Positions 16,772 through 26,955 of a stretch of DNA of 64,000 nt are shown here, in pieces. This stretch comes from Thalassospira tepidiphila MCCC 1A03514 (GTDB lineage Bacteria > Pseudomonadota > Alphaproteobacteria > Rhodospirillales > Thalassospiraceae). The stretch lies in the NCBI RefSeq assembly GCF_001662875.1, contig NZ_JPVZ01000010.1:78693-142692 (forward strand), given 5' to 3'. A model generated the notes under the pieces. It worked only from the letters and a program-made list of their open reading frames with translations, searched no databases and was not told the DNA's origin. The translations under genes and the position numbers were made by a program. Position 1 is the stretch's first letter. Every line of letters begins with the position of its first letter.

Positions 16772-18060
16772 GCCTGTTTTACGCCTATCGCGCGGCAACC
16801 CGCCTGCTTGGTCCGGCGCTAAACCTTTATCTGAACCGTCGCAAAAGCCGCGGCAAGGAAGACGCAGGGCGCATTGGGGAACGGTTTGGTCATCCGGGTG
16901 CGGCCCGCCCCAAGGGCCATCTGGTCTGGATTCACGGGGCCAGTGTGGGGGAATCCCTGTCGGCCTTGCCGGTAATTGATGAAATCCGTCGTCTTTATCC
17001 GTCGGCATCCATTCTGGTGACGACCGGCACGGTTACATCGGCGACCATGATGCATGCCCGCCTGCCCAGGGGCGTTATTCACCAGTTCGTCCCGATTGAC
17101 CGTCAGGTCTGTGTCGCGCGTTTCCTGCATCACTGGAAACCTGATGTCGCGCTTTGGCTTGAAAGTGACTTCTGGCCAAATCTGCTGACCAAGGCAAAGA
17201 AAGCCGGTGTCAGTCTTGCATTGCTCAATGGGCGCATTTCGGAAAAAAGCTTTAAGGGATACTCACGCTATCCGTCCTTTATCCGGCCGGTTATTTCTGC
17301 GTTTGATTTGATCCTGACCCAAAGCGGTGACGAAACCACGCGATTTGAAAGCCTCGGTGCGACATCGGTCCGGGCTGTTGGCAATCTTAAATTTGCCGCT
17401 CCTCCCCTGCCTGCCAATGAGGCTGATCTGGCAAAGCTTCAGGAACAGATTGGTCATCGTCCGGTCTGGCTGGCCTCAAGCACATTTAAGGGCGAAGAAC
17501 ATATTGCCGGCGACGTGCACAAAAAACTCGCCAGCGACCATAGCGGCGTGCTGACCATCATCGTGCCGCGTCATCCGGATCGCGCCGATGATATTGAGGC
17601 CGATCTGGTCGCACAGGGCCTGCAGGTTTCGCGCCGAAGCCTTGGTCACGACATCACACCGGGTACTGATGTTTACCTTGCCGATACCATGGGTGAACTT
17701 GGCCTGTTTTACCGCATCGCGCCAATCGTCTTTATGGGCAAAACCCTGTCTGCGGGTGGCGGTCAGAACCCGCTGGAACCGGCACGATTGAACTGCGCCA
17801 TCTTGCACGGCCCGGATATGAGCAACTTTGCCGCCATCAGCGCCGAAATGCTGGCAAACGGTGCCTGCCGCCCGGTGACCGATGCGGATGATCTTGCACG
17901 ACAGGTTGCCGCCCTGCTTCGCGATCCTGACTCCACAGGGAAAATCGCCAAAGCCGCACTTGATTACGCAAACTCCAAGGCCGAAGTGCTCGATCGAACG
18001 CTTGATGCCCTGCGCCCGTTGTTGGCGCAAAAGGGCATCAAGGAGGCCAGTGATGCGTGA
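16768..18060 (+). CDS. waaA: 3-deoxy-D-manno-octulosonic acid (Kdo) transferase
   Basis: A 430-residue GT30 enzyme adding Kdo from CMP-Kdo to the lipid A precursor. The N-terminal membrane-associated helix is followed by IHGASVGE (catalytic Glu62), LWLESDFWPNLL, and the C-terminal donor site VFMGKTLSAGGGQNPLEPA. The length is typical. It overlaps the upstream gene by 4 nt and lpxK by 8 nt, so translation of this block is coupled. Confidence 0.95.
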   Translation: MSLFYAYRAATRLLGPALNLYLNRRKSRGKEDAGRIGERFGHPGAARPKGHLVWIHGASVGESLSALPVIDEIRRLYPSASILVTTGTVTSATMMHARLPRGVIHQFVPIDRQVCVARFLHHWKPDVALWLESDFWPNLLTKAKKAGVSLALLNGRISEKSFKGYSRYPSFIRPVISAFDLILTQSGDETTRFESLGATSVRAVGNLKFAAPPLPANEADLAKLQEQIGHRPVWLASSTFKGEEHIAGDVHKKLASDHSGVLTIIVPRHPDRADDIEADLVAQGLQVSRRSLGHDITPGTDVYLADTMGELGLFYRIAPIVFMGKTLSAGGGQNPLEPARLNCAILHGPDMSNFAAISAEMLANGACRPVTDADDLARQVAALLRDPDSTGKIAKAALDYANSKAEVLDRTLDALRPLLAQKGIKEASDA

Positions 18061-19024
18061 TCCGGAATTCTGGCAGCATGACGGCGTCATTCCCAAACTT
18101 CTAAGCCCGCTGTCCGCAGCCTGGCGGGCGGGCACCTGCTTTCGCAAACTGACAACCACACCGCGCCATCCCGGCTGCCCGGTTTTCTGCGTCGGCAATT
18201 TCACTGTGGGTGGTGCCGGCAAAACCCCGACTGCGGTCGCACTTTACAATCTTCTGACAAGCCTTGGCCGGACGCCGCATTTTGTCAGCCGCGGCTATGG
18301 CGGATCGCTTGAAGGCCCGCACCGGGTCAATCCGGGCGTTGATACGGCTGACAAAGTCGGCGATGAACCACTTTTGCTCGCCCAGCATGGCCCTGCGTGG
18401 ATTTCACGCAACCGTGCCCTTGGCGCCGAAATGGCGGTTGATGGCGGTGCAAATGCGATCATTCTTGATGACGGATTGCAAAATCCAACCCTGATCAAGG
18501 ATTGCAGTTTTGCTGTGATCGACAGCAACTATGGCATTGGCAATGGCCGCGTCATGCCCGCAGGCCCCATGCGCGAACCGCTGATCAGCGGTCTTGAAAA
18601 GGTGCGGGCCATCATTCTGATCGGCGACAAGACGCCCGACTTTATCACGCGCCTTCCGGCTTCCGTTCCGGTGTTGCGCGCAACGATTGAGGCGATCAAC
18701 GCGGGTGATTTCAATCAATCCCGTGTTCTGGCCTTTGCCGGGATTGGCCAACCGTCGAAGTTCTATGACAGCCTCCGGAAGGCTGGCGCGCAAATCATCC
18801 AGACACGTGATTTTTCAGATCACCACCCCTTTACGGCGCAAGAACTTGGCGATCTGCGTGCCGAGGCGGCACGGCTTGATGCCAGACTGGTCACGACCCA
18901 AAAAGATCTGATGCGCTTGCCATTACAGGACCGGGACGGCATAAGCAGTCTCGACATTCGTCTGGTGTTCAAGGCACCAGATCAGCTCGCAAAGATTGTG
19001 ACATCAGTACTTGCCGATGGATAA
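18053..19024 (+). CDS. lpxK: tetraacyldisaccharide 4'-kinase
   Basis: A 323-residue lipid A kinase that phosphorylates the 4' position of the disaccharide precursor. The P-loop VGGAGKTP is at residues 52-59, and VSRGYGG and the DDGLQNP block are present. I chose ATG 18053 over the longer open frame because AAGGAGG lies about 7 nt upstream, inside the end of waaA. It overlaps both neighbours by 8 nt, typical of a tightly coupled operon. Confidence 0.95.
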   Translation: MRDPEFWQHDGVIPKLLSPLSAAWRAGTCFRKLTTTPRHPGCPVFCVGNFTVGGAGKTPTAVALYNLLTSLGRTPHFVSRGYGGSLEGPHRVNPGVDTADKVGDEPLLLAQHGPAWISRNRALGAEMAVDGGANAIILDDGLQNPTLIKDCSFAVIDSNYGIGNGRVMPAGPMREPLISGLEKVRAIILIGDKTPDFITRLPASVPVLRATIEAINAGDFNQSRVLAFAGIGQPSKFYDSLRKAGAQIIQTRDFSDHHPFTAQELGDLRAEAARLDARLVTTQKDLMRLPLQDRDGISSLDIRLVFKAPDQLAKIVTSVLADG

Positions 19025-19916
19025 GAACAGCCAACTTTACAAAATGCGCCAGAAATACATCTCCCACCCGCTTCAGGGTTTCGGGGCGTATCTGGTCTAC
19101 TGGATGTTTGCGCTGATGCCCGCGGACATGGCATCGGCGGTTGGCGGTTGGCTTATGCGTACCCTGGGCCCCAAAGTCGGTCAGACGAAAAAGGCACGCA
19201 ACAATCTGGTTGCGGCGTTCCCGGAAAAGTCCCCCGAAGAGATCGACAAGATCATTGTTGGCATGTGGGACAACCTTGGCCGTTCGGCAGCCGAAATTCC
19301 CCATCTGCATAAAATGCGCCCGGGTGGACCCCGCATTGAAATCGTTGGCATTGAAAATGGCCTTGCCACCAAGACCGATGACAAACCCGGCCTGTTCTTT
19401 TCCGGTCACATCGGCAACTGGGAAGCGACCATGTGCATCGCCGAGGTGCTTGATATGGACATGATGAGTGTCTATCGCGCACCGGATAATCCGTGGGTAG
19501 AAGGCCTGTTCATGCGGGCCCGCAAAACCTTTAAGGGGAAACTGGTCAAAAAAGGACCGGAAGGTGCACGCAAGCTCACACGCTATCTAAAAGATGGCGG
19601 TCATGCCTGCATGCTGGTCGATCAAAAAATGACAGATGGTATCGCCGTGCCGTTTTTTGGCCGGGATGCGATGACAGCCCCGGCACTGGCACAGTTTGCC
19701 CTTAAATACGATGCGCCAATCATTCCCATTCGTTCAGAACGCCTGAATGGTGCGCATTTCCGTGTGACGTTCTATCCACCACTGGAAGTTCCCAAAACAG
19801 GCGACCGGCACGCCGATATTCTGGCTACCATGACCGAGGTCAACGCTGTCATGGAAAAGTGGATCCGCGAACGCCCCGAACAATGGCTTTGGCTGCATCG
19901 CCGTTGGCCGAAGTAA
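19017..19916 (+). CDS. lpxL: lipid A late acyltransferase (LpxL/HtrB family)
   Basis: A 299-residue acyltransferase with an N-terminal membrane helix and the H-x4-[DE] catalytic motif HIGNWE (His131, Glu136). The family blocks NL-x-x-AFPE and C-terminal RPEQWLWLHRRWP are present. It transfers a secondary acyl chain to Kdo2-lipid IVA. It overlaps the end of lpxK by 8 nt. An in-frame TTG lies at 19011; ATG 19017 seems more likely, although no Shine-Dalgarno sequence is obvious. Confidence 0.92.
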   Translation: MDKNSQLYKMRQKYISHPLQGFGAYLVYWMFALMPADMASAVGGWLMRTLGPKVGQTKKARNNLVAAFPEKSPEEIDKIIVGMWDNLGRSAAEIPHLHKMRPGGPRIEIVGIENGLATKTDDKPGLFFSGHIGNWEATMCIAEVLDMDMMSVYRAPDNPWVEGLFMRARKTFKGKLVKKGPEGARKLTRYLKDGGHACMLVDQKMTDGIAVPFFGRDAMTAPALAQFALKYDAPIIPIRSERLNGAHFRVTFYPPLEVPKTGDRHADILATMTEVNAVMEKWIRERPEQWLWLHRRWPK

Positions 19917-20016
19917 ATCCGACTGGCGTTTCGATCGGGCATTAACCGAATAGGAACCCTGTTGGCGCAGACTGGCATTTCGTCCGCTGTCGAACGCGTC
20001 TTCGGAGCCCGCCTTT

Positions 20017-20610
20017 TTGCGCCGCTTGCTGATCATTTTCTGTCTTATTCTGGCCGGCTCGATCTTTGTCGTCTGGCCTACAATGGCGCTTGATCAGGAC
20101 GACACGACCATTCGTGAAACGGCACGCGACATCCGGTTGCGAATTTCCGAACTTGATCAGCAGCTCAAGGAACATCTGAAGCGTGCCCTTGAAGAATTCG
20201 GCAATCGGCAAGTTGAATGCACCTCTGATCAACCCCGAAAATCATTGTCGCAATGTATCGAAGAAGATGCGCGCGATCTGACGCGAACAACCATCACAAT
20301 CGCCTCTGCCGGGAAGGATGATAAAAACCTTCTTGATGATCTGGCCGACACCGAAGAACGGTTTGCCCTGTTCACCCGCGAGATGAACAAAACCAATGAT
20401 CTTCTGGCTCGCGCAGGTGCAAGGCTTTACCTCAACAGTCTTGATGTTGCACCGGAAATGGACCAGTTGCGCCGTGATGTGATTGTCTTTGTCGAACGCA
20501 AGCAGGCCTATGAACTACGCACCAAACAGGCGCTTCTGATCGCAACGGTTGCCATCATTCTGATTGCGATCTTTTCACTGATTTTCGCCGTTATTCAGCG
20601 GTTCAGATAA
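20017..20610 (+). CDS. hypothetical membrane-anchored protein with signal peptide
   Basis: A 197-residue protein: a hydrophobic signal (LLIIFCLILAGSIFVVW), an amphipathic middle with coiled-coil character (residues 30-150, two cysteines) and a C-terminal transmembrane helix (LLIATVAIILIAIFSLIFAV). The middle should lie in the periplasm. The start is TTG at 20017, with GGAG about 12 nt upstream. I do not recognise the family. It lies 100 bp behind the lipid A genes and may be the last member of that transcript. Confidence 0.6.
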   Translation: MRRLLIIFCLILAGSIFVVWPTMALDQDDTTIRETARDIRLRISELDQQLKEHLKRALEEFGNRQVECTSDQPRKSLSQCIEEDARDLTRTTITIASAGKDDKNLLDDLADTEERFALFTREMNKTNDLLARAGARLYLNSLDVAPEMDQLRRDVIVFVERKQAYELRTKQALLIATVAIILIAIFSLIFAVIQRFR

Positions 20611-20632
20611 GCCCCTCAGAACTATCGGCCGA

Positions 20633-22171
20633 TCAAACAATGATCTGATGACCACTGCGTCGCCCATCCCCGGTCGCCGAAAGCATGTCGCCCGACTGAT
20701 TTACCTTGGCCGCATGCACCCCGCCAAAGAACATATCCTCGCAATCCCAGCGCTGTTGATTGCCAAGGCTGAGCCCATCAAGCAAAGCATCATCAAATCC
20801 CGGCTCGACCGATAACAATTCATCTTCGACATGCATGCGCGGGGCCGAGATCGCCCCGTGCAGGGTCATGTCAAACGCATCGATATTAAGCAACACCTGC
20901 AGCATGGTTGACCGGATCCGGTTTGACCCGCCAGAACCCAGCGCAACTGACGCCCCGTCCTGCCCGAGATAAAGCGACGGGGTCATCATCGATGTCATGC
21001 GAACACCACACGGCCAGTTATGGAAACCATCCGGTGACAGATCGGCCTCCCCCAGCATGTTGTTCATCATGATCCCGGTGCCCGGCACGACCCGCCCCGA
21101 TGTGGAGCCGTTTGAAATCGTCGCCGCGGCAAGATTGCCATGTTGATCAACCACCGAAATATGGGTGGTGCCATTCTGACTAAGCGGGCGTTCGCCAATC
21201 ATCAGACGATAACGTTCGCACAGCTCGTCCGCCAGGATCGCCGGGCGCGCACCATATTCCCCACGCGCCAAACCCGTGGCATGAATGATCCGCGACACCG
21301 CTTCAAGATGACGTTCAGAGCCAAACGCCCCCAATGCCATTTCCCGCGTAAGCTTAAGGCCAAAACCAACCAGAACCCCGCCCGATGCCGGTGGCGGGTT
21401 CAGGACAAACCGCCCCTTGCGTCCGGACACCAGCAACGGATCACGCACCAAAACTCGATAGCCTGCCAGATCCTGTGCTGTGAGATATCCACCATGCTCG
21501 GTACATCCGCGCACAAGGGCGGCACCAAGGTCACCTTGGTAAAAACCCTCTGCCCCGTTCTCGACCAGATAGTTGATGCTGCATGCCAGATCGGGTTGCC
21601 GATGAAGCACACCGGCATCAAGCAGCTCGAACTCATCGGCTCCGGTTTTGCCAGCCTTGCCAAACACCTTGCGGCTTTCGGCGCAGAAGCCCAAAAGCGG
21701 CTCGACAATCCCCATGACATAGCGTTGAAAGGCATCAAGTTCCACGCCATCGCGCGCGGCACGGATTGCTGGCTCCGCCAGTTTCGCCATCGGGAGTTTG
21801 GCAAGATCGTCATGGACGGCAAAAAGCCCCGCCACCACGCCCGGTGTTGCCACCGAACCATAGCCACCATGGAATTCCTGGGTTACGCCACCGGCAAAGG
21901 TCGCAAGGCGGCTTTCAAACTCAAGATTTTCACGCGATCGTTTTTCAAGCGGGGTTTCAACAAAGAAATCATAAAGCCGTGGCGTCTGCCCGGAAGGCCG
22001 CGCCATCACAAAACCACCGCCCCCCAAGGATGCCAGAACCGGCTCCGCCACACAGGCCGCCCACATCGCGGCAATCACCGCGTCAAAGGCATTGCCACCT
22101 TCGTCAAGCACACGGGCCGCCGCATCTGCGGTAACGGCATGTCCTGCGGCAACGGCCCCGTGGGTTTTCAT
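20633..22171 (-). CDS. gamma-glutamyltransferase-family N-terminal nucleophile hydrolase
   Basis: A 512-residue protein with GGT signatures: GGNAFDAVIAAMWA near the N-terminus, GGGGFVM, and the self-cleavage site NGTTHISVVD with Thr335 as the predicted nucleophile after cleavage into two subunits. It has no signal peptide, unlike periplasmic GGT of E. coli, so it should act in the cytoplasm. The substrate could be glutathione-like or another gamma-glutamyl/acyl amide; the family also contains cephalosporin acylases. It follows the M23 peptidase gene by 15 nt in a likely xseA-M23-ggt operon. Confidence 0.85.
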   Translation of the reverse strand: MKTHGAVAAGHAVTADAAARVLDEGGNAFDAVIAAMWAACVAEPVLASLGGGGFVMARPSGQTPRLYDFFVETPLEKRSRENLEFESRLATFAGGVTQEFHGGYGSVATPGVVAGLFAVHDDLAKLPMAKLAEPAIRAARDGVELDAFQRYVMGIVEPLLGFCAESRKVFGKAGKTGADEFELLDAGVLHRQPDLACSINYLVENGAEGFYQGDLGAALVRGCTEHGGYLTAQDLAGYRVLVRDPLLVSGRKGRFVLNPPPASGGVLVGFGLKLTREMALGAFGSERHLEAVSRIIHATGLARGEYGARPAILADELCERYRLMIGERPLSQNGTTHISVVDQHGNLAAATISNGSTSGRVVPGTGIMMNNMLGEADLSPDGFHNWPCGVRMTSMMTPSLYLGQDGASVALGSGGSNRIRSTMLQVLLNIDAFDMTLHGAISAPRMHVEDELLSVEPGFDDALLDGLSLGNQQRWDCEDMFFGGVHAAKVNQSGDMLSATGDGRRSGHQIIV

Positions 22172-22186
22172 GGCTTATGTTTCCCG

Positions 22187-23041
22187 TTACTGACTGGCGT
22201 TTGCGGTCTTTTGTGCTTCTTCCATCGGTGGCACCAGCAACTGGGCATCAACCCGTGCTGCCCCGACATTGACCCGCCAATCCAGATGCGGCCCGGTCGC
22301 ACGACCTGATTCACCGATTTTGCCGATCAAATCGCCCTGTTTAACGACGTCGCCGACCTGCACATCAATTTCTGACAGATGCAAAAATGCCGACACCACG
22401 CCAAGCCCATGATCGATAAACAATGTCGCACCGGAAAAATACATATCGGGATGGGCCAGCGTCACAATGCCATCCGCCGGGGCCACAACCGGGCTTCCGG
22501 TCGGAAGGGCAATATCAACGCCCCAATGCGGTGCACGCGGCTCCCCATTCAAGATACGCTGCGATCCATAAACCCCGCTGATCGGACCAACGGCGGGCCA
22601 GATAAAACCGTTTTCCAGGAAGTTCTCGGTAAACCGTTCGGTGCGTGCTTCGCGGGCCTGGCGTGAATCATCCTGAATGCGGCTGATGACGCCCGGATCG
22701 GGCGTCACCATTTTGGGTGCCAACCCGTCAATCCGTTGAACATTAAATTCGCGATCACCGATCTCGTAACTGAACGCTTCAACACTGCCATCGGCATGCC
22801 GGATGCTGACCCGTGCCGGGCCTTCGTAATCGCGCGGGAACCCCAGAACAAACCGGCCATCGGGTGCTATGGTATCAATCGCCTCGTCATCCAGCAGCAC
22901 TTGGGACCCGGCATCTGTCTGCCCGAACACAATCCCGCCCTGAACAAACTGCCCCTGATAGGTCGGCTCGGCCGCCTGTGCGGAAAGACTAACCGCCAAA
23001 AGGCCCGCTGCGGCCAGCATGCCGGAAATGGTCATACGCAT
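22187..23041 (-). CDS. M23-family (LytM) metallopeptidase, exported
   Basis: A 284-residue protein with a Sec signal peptide (MRMTISGMLAAAGLLAVSLSAQA), an N-terminal beta-rich region and a C-terminal peptidase M23 domain. The Zn ligands appear in HWGVDIALP and in HLDWRV, with FIDHGLG and AFLHLSE between them. Such enzymes cut peptidoglycan cross-links or, when inactive, activate amidases; here the ligands look intact. Its ATG overlaps the stop of xseA (TAATG). A second ATG two codons later (23035) is equally possible. Confidence 0.88.
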   Translation of the reverse strand: MRMTISGMLAAAGLLAVSLSAQAAEPTYQGQFVQGGIVFGQTDAGSQVLLDDEAIDTIAPDGRFVLGFPRDYEGPARVSIRHADGSVEAFSYEIGDREFNVQRIDGLAPKMVTPDPGVISRIQDDSRQAREARTERFTENFLENGFIWPAVGPISGVYGSQRILNGEPRAPHWGVDIALPTGSPVVAPADGIVTLAHPDMYFSGATLFIDHGLGVVSAFLHLSEIDVQVGDVVKQGDLIGKIGESGRATGPHLDWRVNVGAARVDAQLLVPPMEEAQKTANASQ

Positions 23042-24720
23042 TACAGAAGGCTCCCTTGTCTGTCATCGTCTTTGGGGCTTGGATTTTTCTTCTTCGCCGG
23101 TTTGGGTTTGGCGGATTTTTCCGGCGCAGATATGGCGGCGTTTTGATCTGCGATGGTAGCGCTATTATCCCTGCCCGGCACGGGCTTTGATGTCGCCACC
23201 CCCTCGCCCGCCGTGACAGGCGTAATGCCATCGCCCATCTCAAGATCATAGGTCTGACCTGTGACAAGATCGGACGACTTACCAATAAGTTTGCCCTCCC
23301 CGTCGCGGACCACCGCAAACCCGCGTTTCAGCACATTGCGATAGGAATAACTTTCCAAAAGCCGGTCATAGCGGGCAAGTCCTTCTGCCTCGCGGGTCAG
23401 CGTATTGCGAACCGCCCCCTGCAAACGCGTACCAAGATCAATGATCTGTTTGTCGGCACGGGCAATGTCGCGTTTGGCGTCACTGGGCCGAAGGCCCGCC
23501 GCGGCACGATCAAGGCGAGATTGCTGCATCTGAAGGGCGGATTTCATCGCACCATCCAGACGCAATGCCGCGTTTTCCAGACGGCCGCGCTTTTCCGAAA
23601 GCTGTTCACGCGGGCTGACCAGTCGGGCGCTGGCCTCGTTCAACCGGGCGCGGGCTTGTTGCGTGACATTGACGGCTGCGCGCGGCAAACGATCAGCCCA
23701 GTTATCAAGGGTCTGGCTGCGTTCCTCGAGCATGCGTTTGGGATCTCCGAGCCCACGGGCAAGACTTTCAAGCGCCGTTTTCTTCTCAACGCCCAAACGC
23801 CGGACGGCTTGCGCCAGACGAAGACCATCTTCCTCGACCTGACCAATCAGCTCGACGCGGACCGGCACGGCCTTTTCCGCCGCCCCGGTGGGCGTCGGCG
23901 CACGCAGGTCCGAAACAAAATCGATCAGGGTGGTATCGGTTTCATGGCCGACCGCCGAAATCACCGGAATATCAGACTCGGCCACCGCACGGGCAACGAC
24001 TTCCTCGTTAAACGACCACAGATCTTCAAGCGATCCACCACCGCGCGCAACAATCAGAACATCCGGGCGCGGGATCTGGCCATACGGCAAAAGATCGTTA
24101 AACCCCCGCACGGCCTCGGCCACCTGTTCGGCCGCCCCCTGCCCCTGCACGAGTACCGGCCAAAGCAAAACCCGGCGCGGGAAACGATCGCGCAGGCGAT
24201 GCATGATATCGCGGATCACGGCACCCGTGGGCGATGTCACAATGCCAATGACATCGGGCAGGAACGGGATCGGCTTTTTGCGGTCCGGATCAAAAAGCCC
24301 TTCGGCGGCGAGTTTCTTTTTGCGTTCTTCCAGAAGCTTTAAAAGCGCGCCTTCGCCCGCAACTTCCATCGTCTCGATCACGATCTGGTATTTTGATCGG
24401 CCTGGAAATGTCGTCAGGCGCCCGGTAACGATGACTTCCATGCCGTCTTCGGGCACAAGGCCAAGCTTGGCCGCCTGCCCGCGCCAGCACACGCCATCAA
24501 TCACCGCCTTGTCGTCTTTAAGCGCAAGGTACATATGCCCGCTGCTGGCGCGCTTGAACCCGGAAATTTCGCCGCGCACCCGCACGAACGAAAACGCATC
24601 CTCCACGGTCCGCTTCAGCGCGTTTGACAGGTCGGAAACCGAAAACTCGGGTGCATTTCCCGATTTTACGGGCGTTTCGGGAACCGGGGCATAAGGGTCG
24701 AACAAATCTTGCGTCATCAA
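23041..24720 (-). CDS. xseA: exodeoxyribonuclease VII large subunit
   Basis: A 559-residue XseA: the N-terminal OB-fold (VSDLSNALKRTVEDAFSFVRVRGEISGF), the catalytic domain with GVVTSPTGA-like GIVTSPTGAVIRD and VARGGGSLEDLWSFNEE, and a long coiled coil to about residue 470. It degrades single-stranded DNA with XseB, which is not encoded here. The last 70 residues are low-complexity, rich in Lys, Pro and Ala, longer than in E. coli. It is divergent from purD. Confidence 0.93.
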   Translation of the reverse strand: MMTQDLFDPYAPVPETPVKSGNAPEFSVSDLSNALKRTVEDAFSFVRVRGEISGFKRASSGHMYLALKDDKAVIDGVCWRGQAAKLGLVPEDGMEVIVTGRLTTFPGRSKYQIVIETMEVAGEGALLKLLEERKKKLAAEGLFDPDRKKPIPFLPDVIGIVTSPTGAVIRDIMHRLRDRFPRRVLLWPVLVQGQGAAEQVAEAVRGFNDLLPYGQIPRPDVLIVARGGGSLEDLWSFNEEVVARAVAESDIPVISAVGHETDTTLIDFVSDLRAPTPTGAAEKAVPVRVELIGQVEEDGLRLAQAVRRLGVEKKTALESLARGLGDPKRMLEERSQTLDNWADRLPRAAVNVTQQARARLNEASARLVSPREQLSEKRGRLENAALRLDGAMKSALQMQQSRLDRAAAGLRPSDAKRDIARADKQIIDLGTRLQGAVRNTLTREAEGLARYDRLLESYSYRNVLKRGFAVVRDGEGKLIGKSSDLVTGQTYDLEMGDGITPVTAGEGVATSKPVPGRDNSATIADQNAAISAPEKSAKPKPAKKKNPSPKDDDRQGSLL

Positions 24721-24832
24721 GGGTACTTTATGCTAAAAGCCCGCCTAATAATTTTGCGGGGTGGCAATTAGGTCTAGCCTAGTTCATCGCGCATGGACCA
24801 TCAAGCAATCGGACAAGTCGAAGGATAAAGTC

Positions 24833-26116
24833 ATGAAGGTTCTGGTCGTTGGCGGCGGCGGACGTGAACACGCATTGTGCTGGGCAATTGCGCGCAGCCC
24901 GCGCATCTCCAAACTGTGGTGTGCACCGGGCAATGCCGGGATTGCAGACAGCGCCGAATGCGTTGCGATTTCCGATAGCGACATTGATGGTCTGGTAAAT
25001 TTTGCCTCGGACAACGCGGTTGATCTGGTCGTTGTCGGCCCCGAAGCCCCGCTGGTAGCAGGCCTTGTCGATGCACTGGATGCCGAGGGCATCAAATCGT
25101 TCGGTTGTTCCAAGGCAGCCGCCCAGCTTGAAGGCTCCAAGGGCTTCATGAAGGACATGGTGGCAAAGTTCGGTGTGCCGACTGCTGCCTATGGCCGCTT
25201 CACCGATCCCAAAGACGCCAAGGCGTTTGTCGAAAAACAGGGCGCACCGATTGTGGTCAAGACCGATGGTCTGGCCGCGGGCAAGGGTGTGACCATTTGT
25301 ATGACAAATGACGAAGCCTTTGCTGCCATTGAAGAATGCATGGTCGGCGGCAAGTTTGGCGATGCTGGCGCAGAAATCGTGATCGAGGAATTCCTCAAAG
25401 GTGAGGAAGCCTCATTTTTTGCTGTTTGTGATGGCGAAAACGTCATTCCGCTGGTCGCAGCCCAGGATCACAAGGCGGTTGGCGAAGGCGATACCGGCCC
25501 GAACACGGGCGGCATGGGCGCTTATTCCCCGGCCCCGGTCTTTACCGATGCAGTCGAAGCCAAGGTCATGGATCAGATCATCATCCCGACCGTCAAGGGC
25601 ATGGCCAACGAAGGCCACCCGTTCAAGGGTGTTTTGTTTGCTGGCTTGATGATTGATGATGCGGGCAATCCGAAACTGATCGAATACAACATTCGTTTTG
25701 GCGATCCGGAATGTCAGGTGCTGATGACGCGTCTGAAATCAGATGTGCTTGATATCCTTGATGGGGCAGCCACCGGCAACCTCGATCAAGTCAAACCGGA
25801 ATGGCACGATGAAACCGCGATGGTCGTTGTTATGGCCGCCAAGGGGTATCCGGGATCCTACGAAAAAGGGACCGAGATCAAAAACGTTCCGGCGGCGGAC
25901 GCCATGGACAAGGTCAAGGTCCTCCATGCCGGTACCAAGATGGATGGCGACAAACTGGTTGCGACCGGTGGCCGCGTTCTTGGTGTGACCGCGCGCGGTG
26001 CGACGGTGACCGAAACGCAGAAACGCGCCTATGAGGCGGTTGATGCAATTGATTGGGATGGTGGTTTCTGCCGCCGCGATATCGGCTGGCGCGCGGTTGC
26101 CCGCGAACAGGGCTAA
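24833..26116 (+). CDS. purD: phosphoribosylamine-glycine ligase
   Basis: A 427-residue ATP-grasp enzyme making glycinamide ribonucleotide in purine synthesis. The signatures [14 protein letters not shown] (start), [12 protein letters not shown], and [12 protein letters not shown] with RFGDPE in the ATP-grasp core are clear. I chose ATG 24833, with GAAGGA about 8 nt upstream, over the longer open frame from 24761. A perfect terminator follows at 26145-26174. Confidence 0.96.
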   Translation: MKVLVVGGGGREHALCWAIARSPRISKLWCAPGNAGIADSAECVAISDSDIDGLVNFASDNAVDLVVVGPEAPLVAGLVDALDAEGIKSFGCSKAAAQLEGSKGFMKDMVAKFGVPTAAYGRFTDPKDAKAFVEKQGAPIVVKTDGLAAGKGVTICMTNDEAFAAIEECMVGGKFGDAGAEIVIEEFLKGEEASFFAVCDGENVIPLVAAQDHKAVGEGDTGPNTGGMGAYSPAPVFTDAVEAKVMDQIIIPTVKGMANEGHPFKGVLFAGLMIDDAGNPKLIEYNIRFGDPECQVLMTRLKSDVLDILDGAATGNLDQVKPEWHDETAMVVVMAAKGYPGSYEKGTEIKNVPAADAMDKVKVLHAGTKMDGDKLVATGGRVLGVTARGATVTETQKRAYEAVDAIDWDGGFCRRDIGWRAVAREQG

Positions 26117-26142
26117 GCCGCAAGCAGACCAAGCTACCGAAA

Positions 26143-26955
26143 TCAAAAGACCGGGTTACGCAACCCGGTCTTTTTTATGGCCGAAGATTTCTGGTTTCCG
26201 GCGTGATAACGGATATGGCAGCGGCCCTGATCATCAATCTCGATATCGGCGGCAACGCCAAAAACATCGTGCAGGTTTTGCGATGTCAAAATCTGTTCGG
26301 GTGTGCCAAGCGCAATCAGCTTGCCACCATTCATCATCGCAATCCGGTCACAAAACATCGCCGCATGGTTCAGGTCATGGAGTGCTGCCACCACGGTGAC
26401 AGGCAGCGCACGCACCAGTTCCAGCAGGCCCAGTTGATGATGGATATCAAGATGGTTGGTCGGTTCATCAAGCAACAGGAAGTCAGGCTGCTGCGCCAAG
26501 GCACGGGCGATGTGAACGCGCTGCTTTTCACCCCCCGAAAGCGTATGCCACATCCGGTCCGCAAACGGCCCCATTTCAACACTGGCAAGGGCTTCGCACA
26601 CGATGGCGTCGTCGTGCCCTGACCATGGTGTCAGCAAACTGAGATAAGGCGTTCTGCCAAGGGCGACGGCATCGCGCACGGTAATGCGGTCGATGGTATC
26701 GGCCTGTTGTTCGACAAAGCCGATATGACGGGCAAGGTTGCGCCGACCGATTTTCTTCATCGGTTGGTCCCCCAGCAATGCCTGCCCGGTCGACGGCGCA
26801 CGAATGCCGCCCAGAACCGACATCATGCTGGTTTTGCCTGATCCGTTTGGCCCAATCACACCCAGGAACTCGCCCCGTGTCACGTGAAGCGACACGTCGC
26901 TGATGATCTTTTTAAATCCGGCATTCCAGCCGACATTGCGTAATTCAAGGCTCAT
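26143..26955 (-). CDS. cobalamin/metallophore ABC transporter ATP-binding protein (BtuD/FecE-like)
   Basis: A 270-residue ATPase: Walker A GPNGSGKT (residues 35-42), Q-loop EQQ, signature LSGGEKQRV, Walker B FLLLDEPTNHLD. It energises import with the permease encoded upstream; the two genes overlap by 4 nt (ATGA). The last codons, reading SSAIKKTGLRNPVF, are encoded inside the purD-side terminator hairpin, so the coding sequence ends within the structure. The substrate is inferred from the riboswitch ahead of the operon. Confidence 0.9.
   Translation of the reverse strand: MSLELRNVGWNAGFKKIISDVSLHVTRGEFLGVIGPNGSGKTSMMSVLGGIRAPSTGQALLGDQPMKKIGRRNLARHIGFVEQQADTIDRITVRDAVALGRTPYLSLLTPWSGHDDAIVCEALASVEMGPFADRMWHTLSGGEKQRVHIARALAQQPDFLLLDEPTNHLDIHHQLGLLELVRALPVTVVAALHDLNHAAMFCDRIAMMNGGKLIALGTPEQILTSQNLHDVFGVAADIEIDDQGRCHIRYHAGNQKSSAIKKTGLRNPVF
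26145..26176. terminator. bidirectional terminator between purD and the ABC operon
   Basis: A perfect 13-bp stem, AAAAGACCGGGTT (26145-26157) and AACCCGGTCTTTT (26162-26174), loop ACGC, with T/A runs on both sides. It lies inside the final codons of the minus-strand ATPase gene. Confidence 0.9.
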
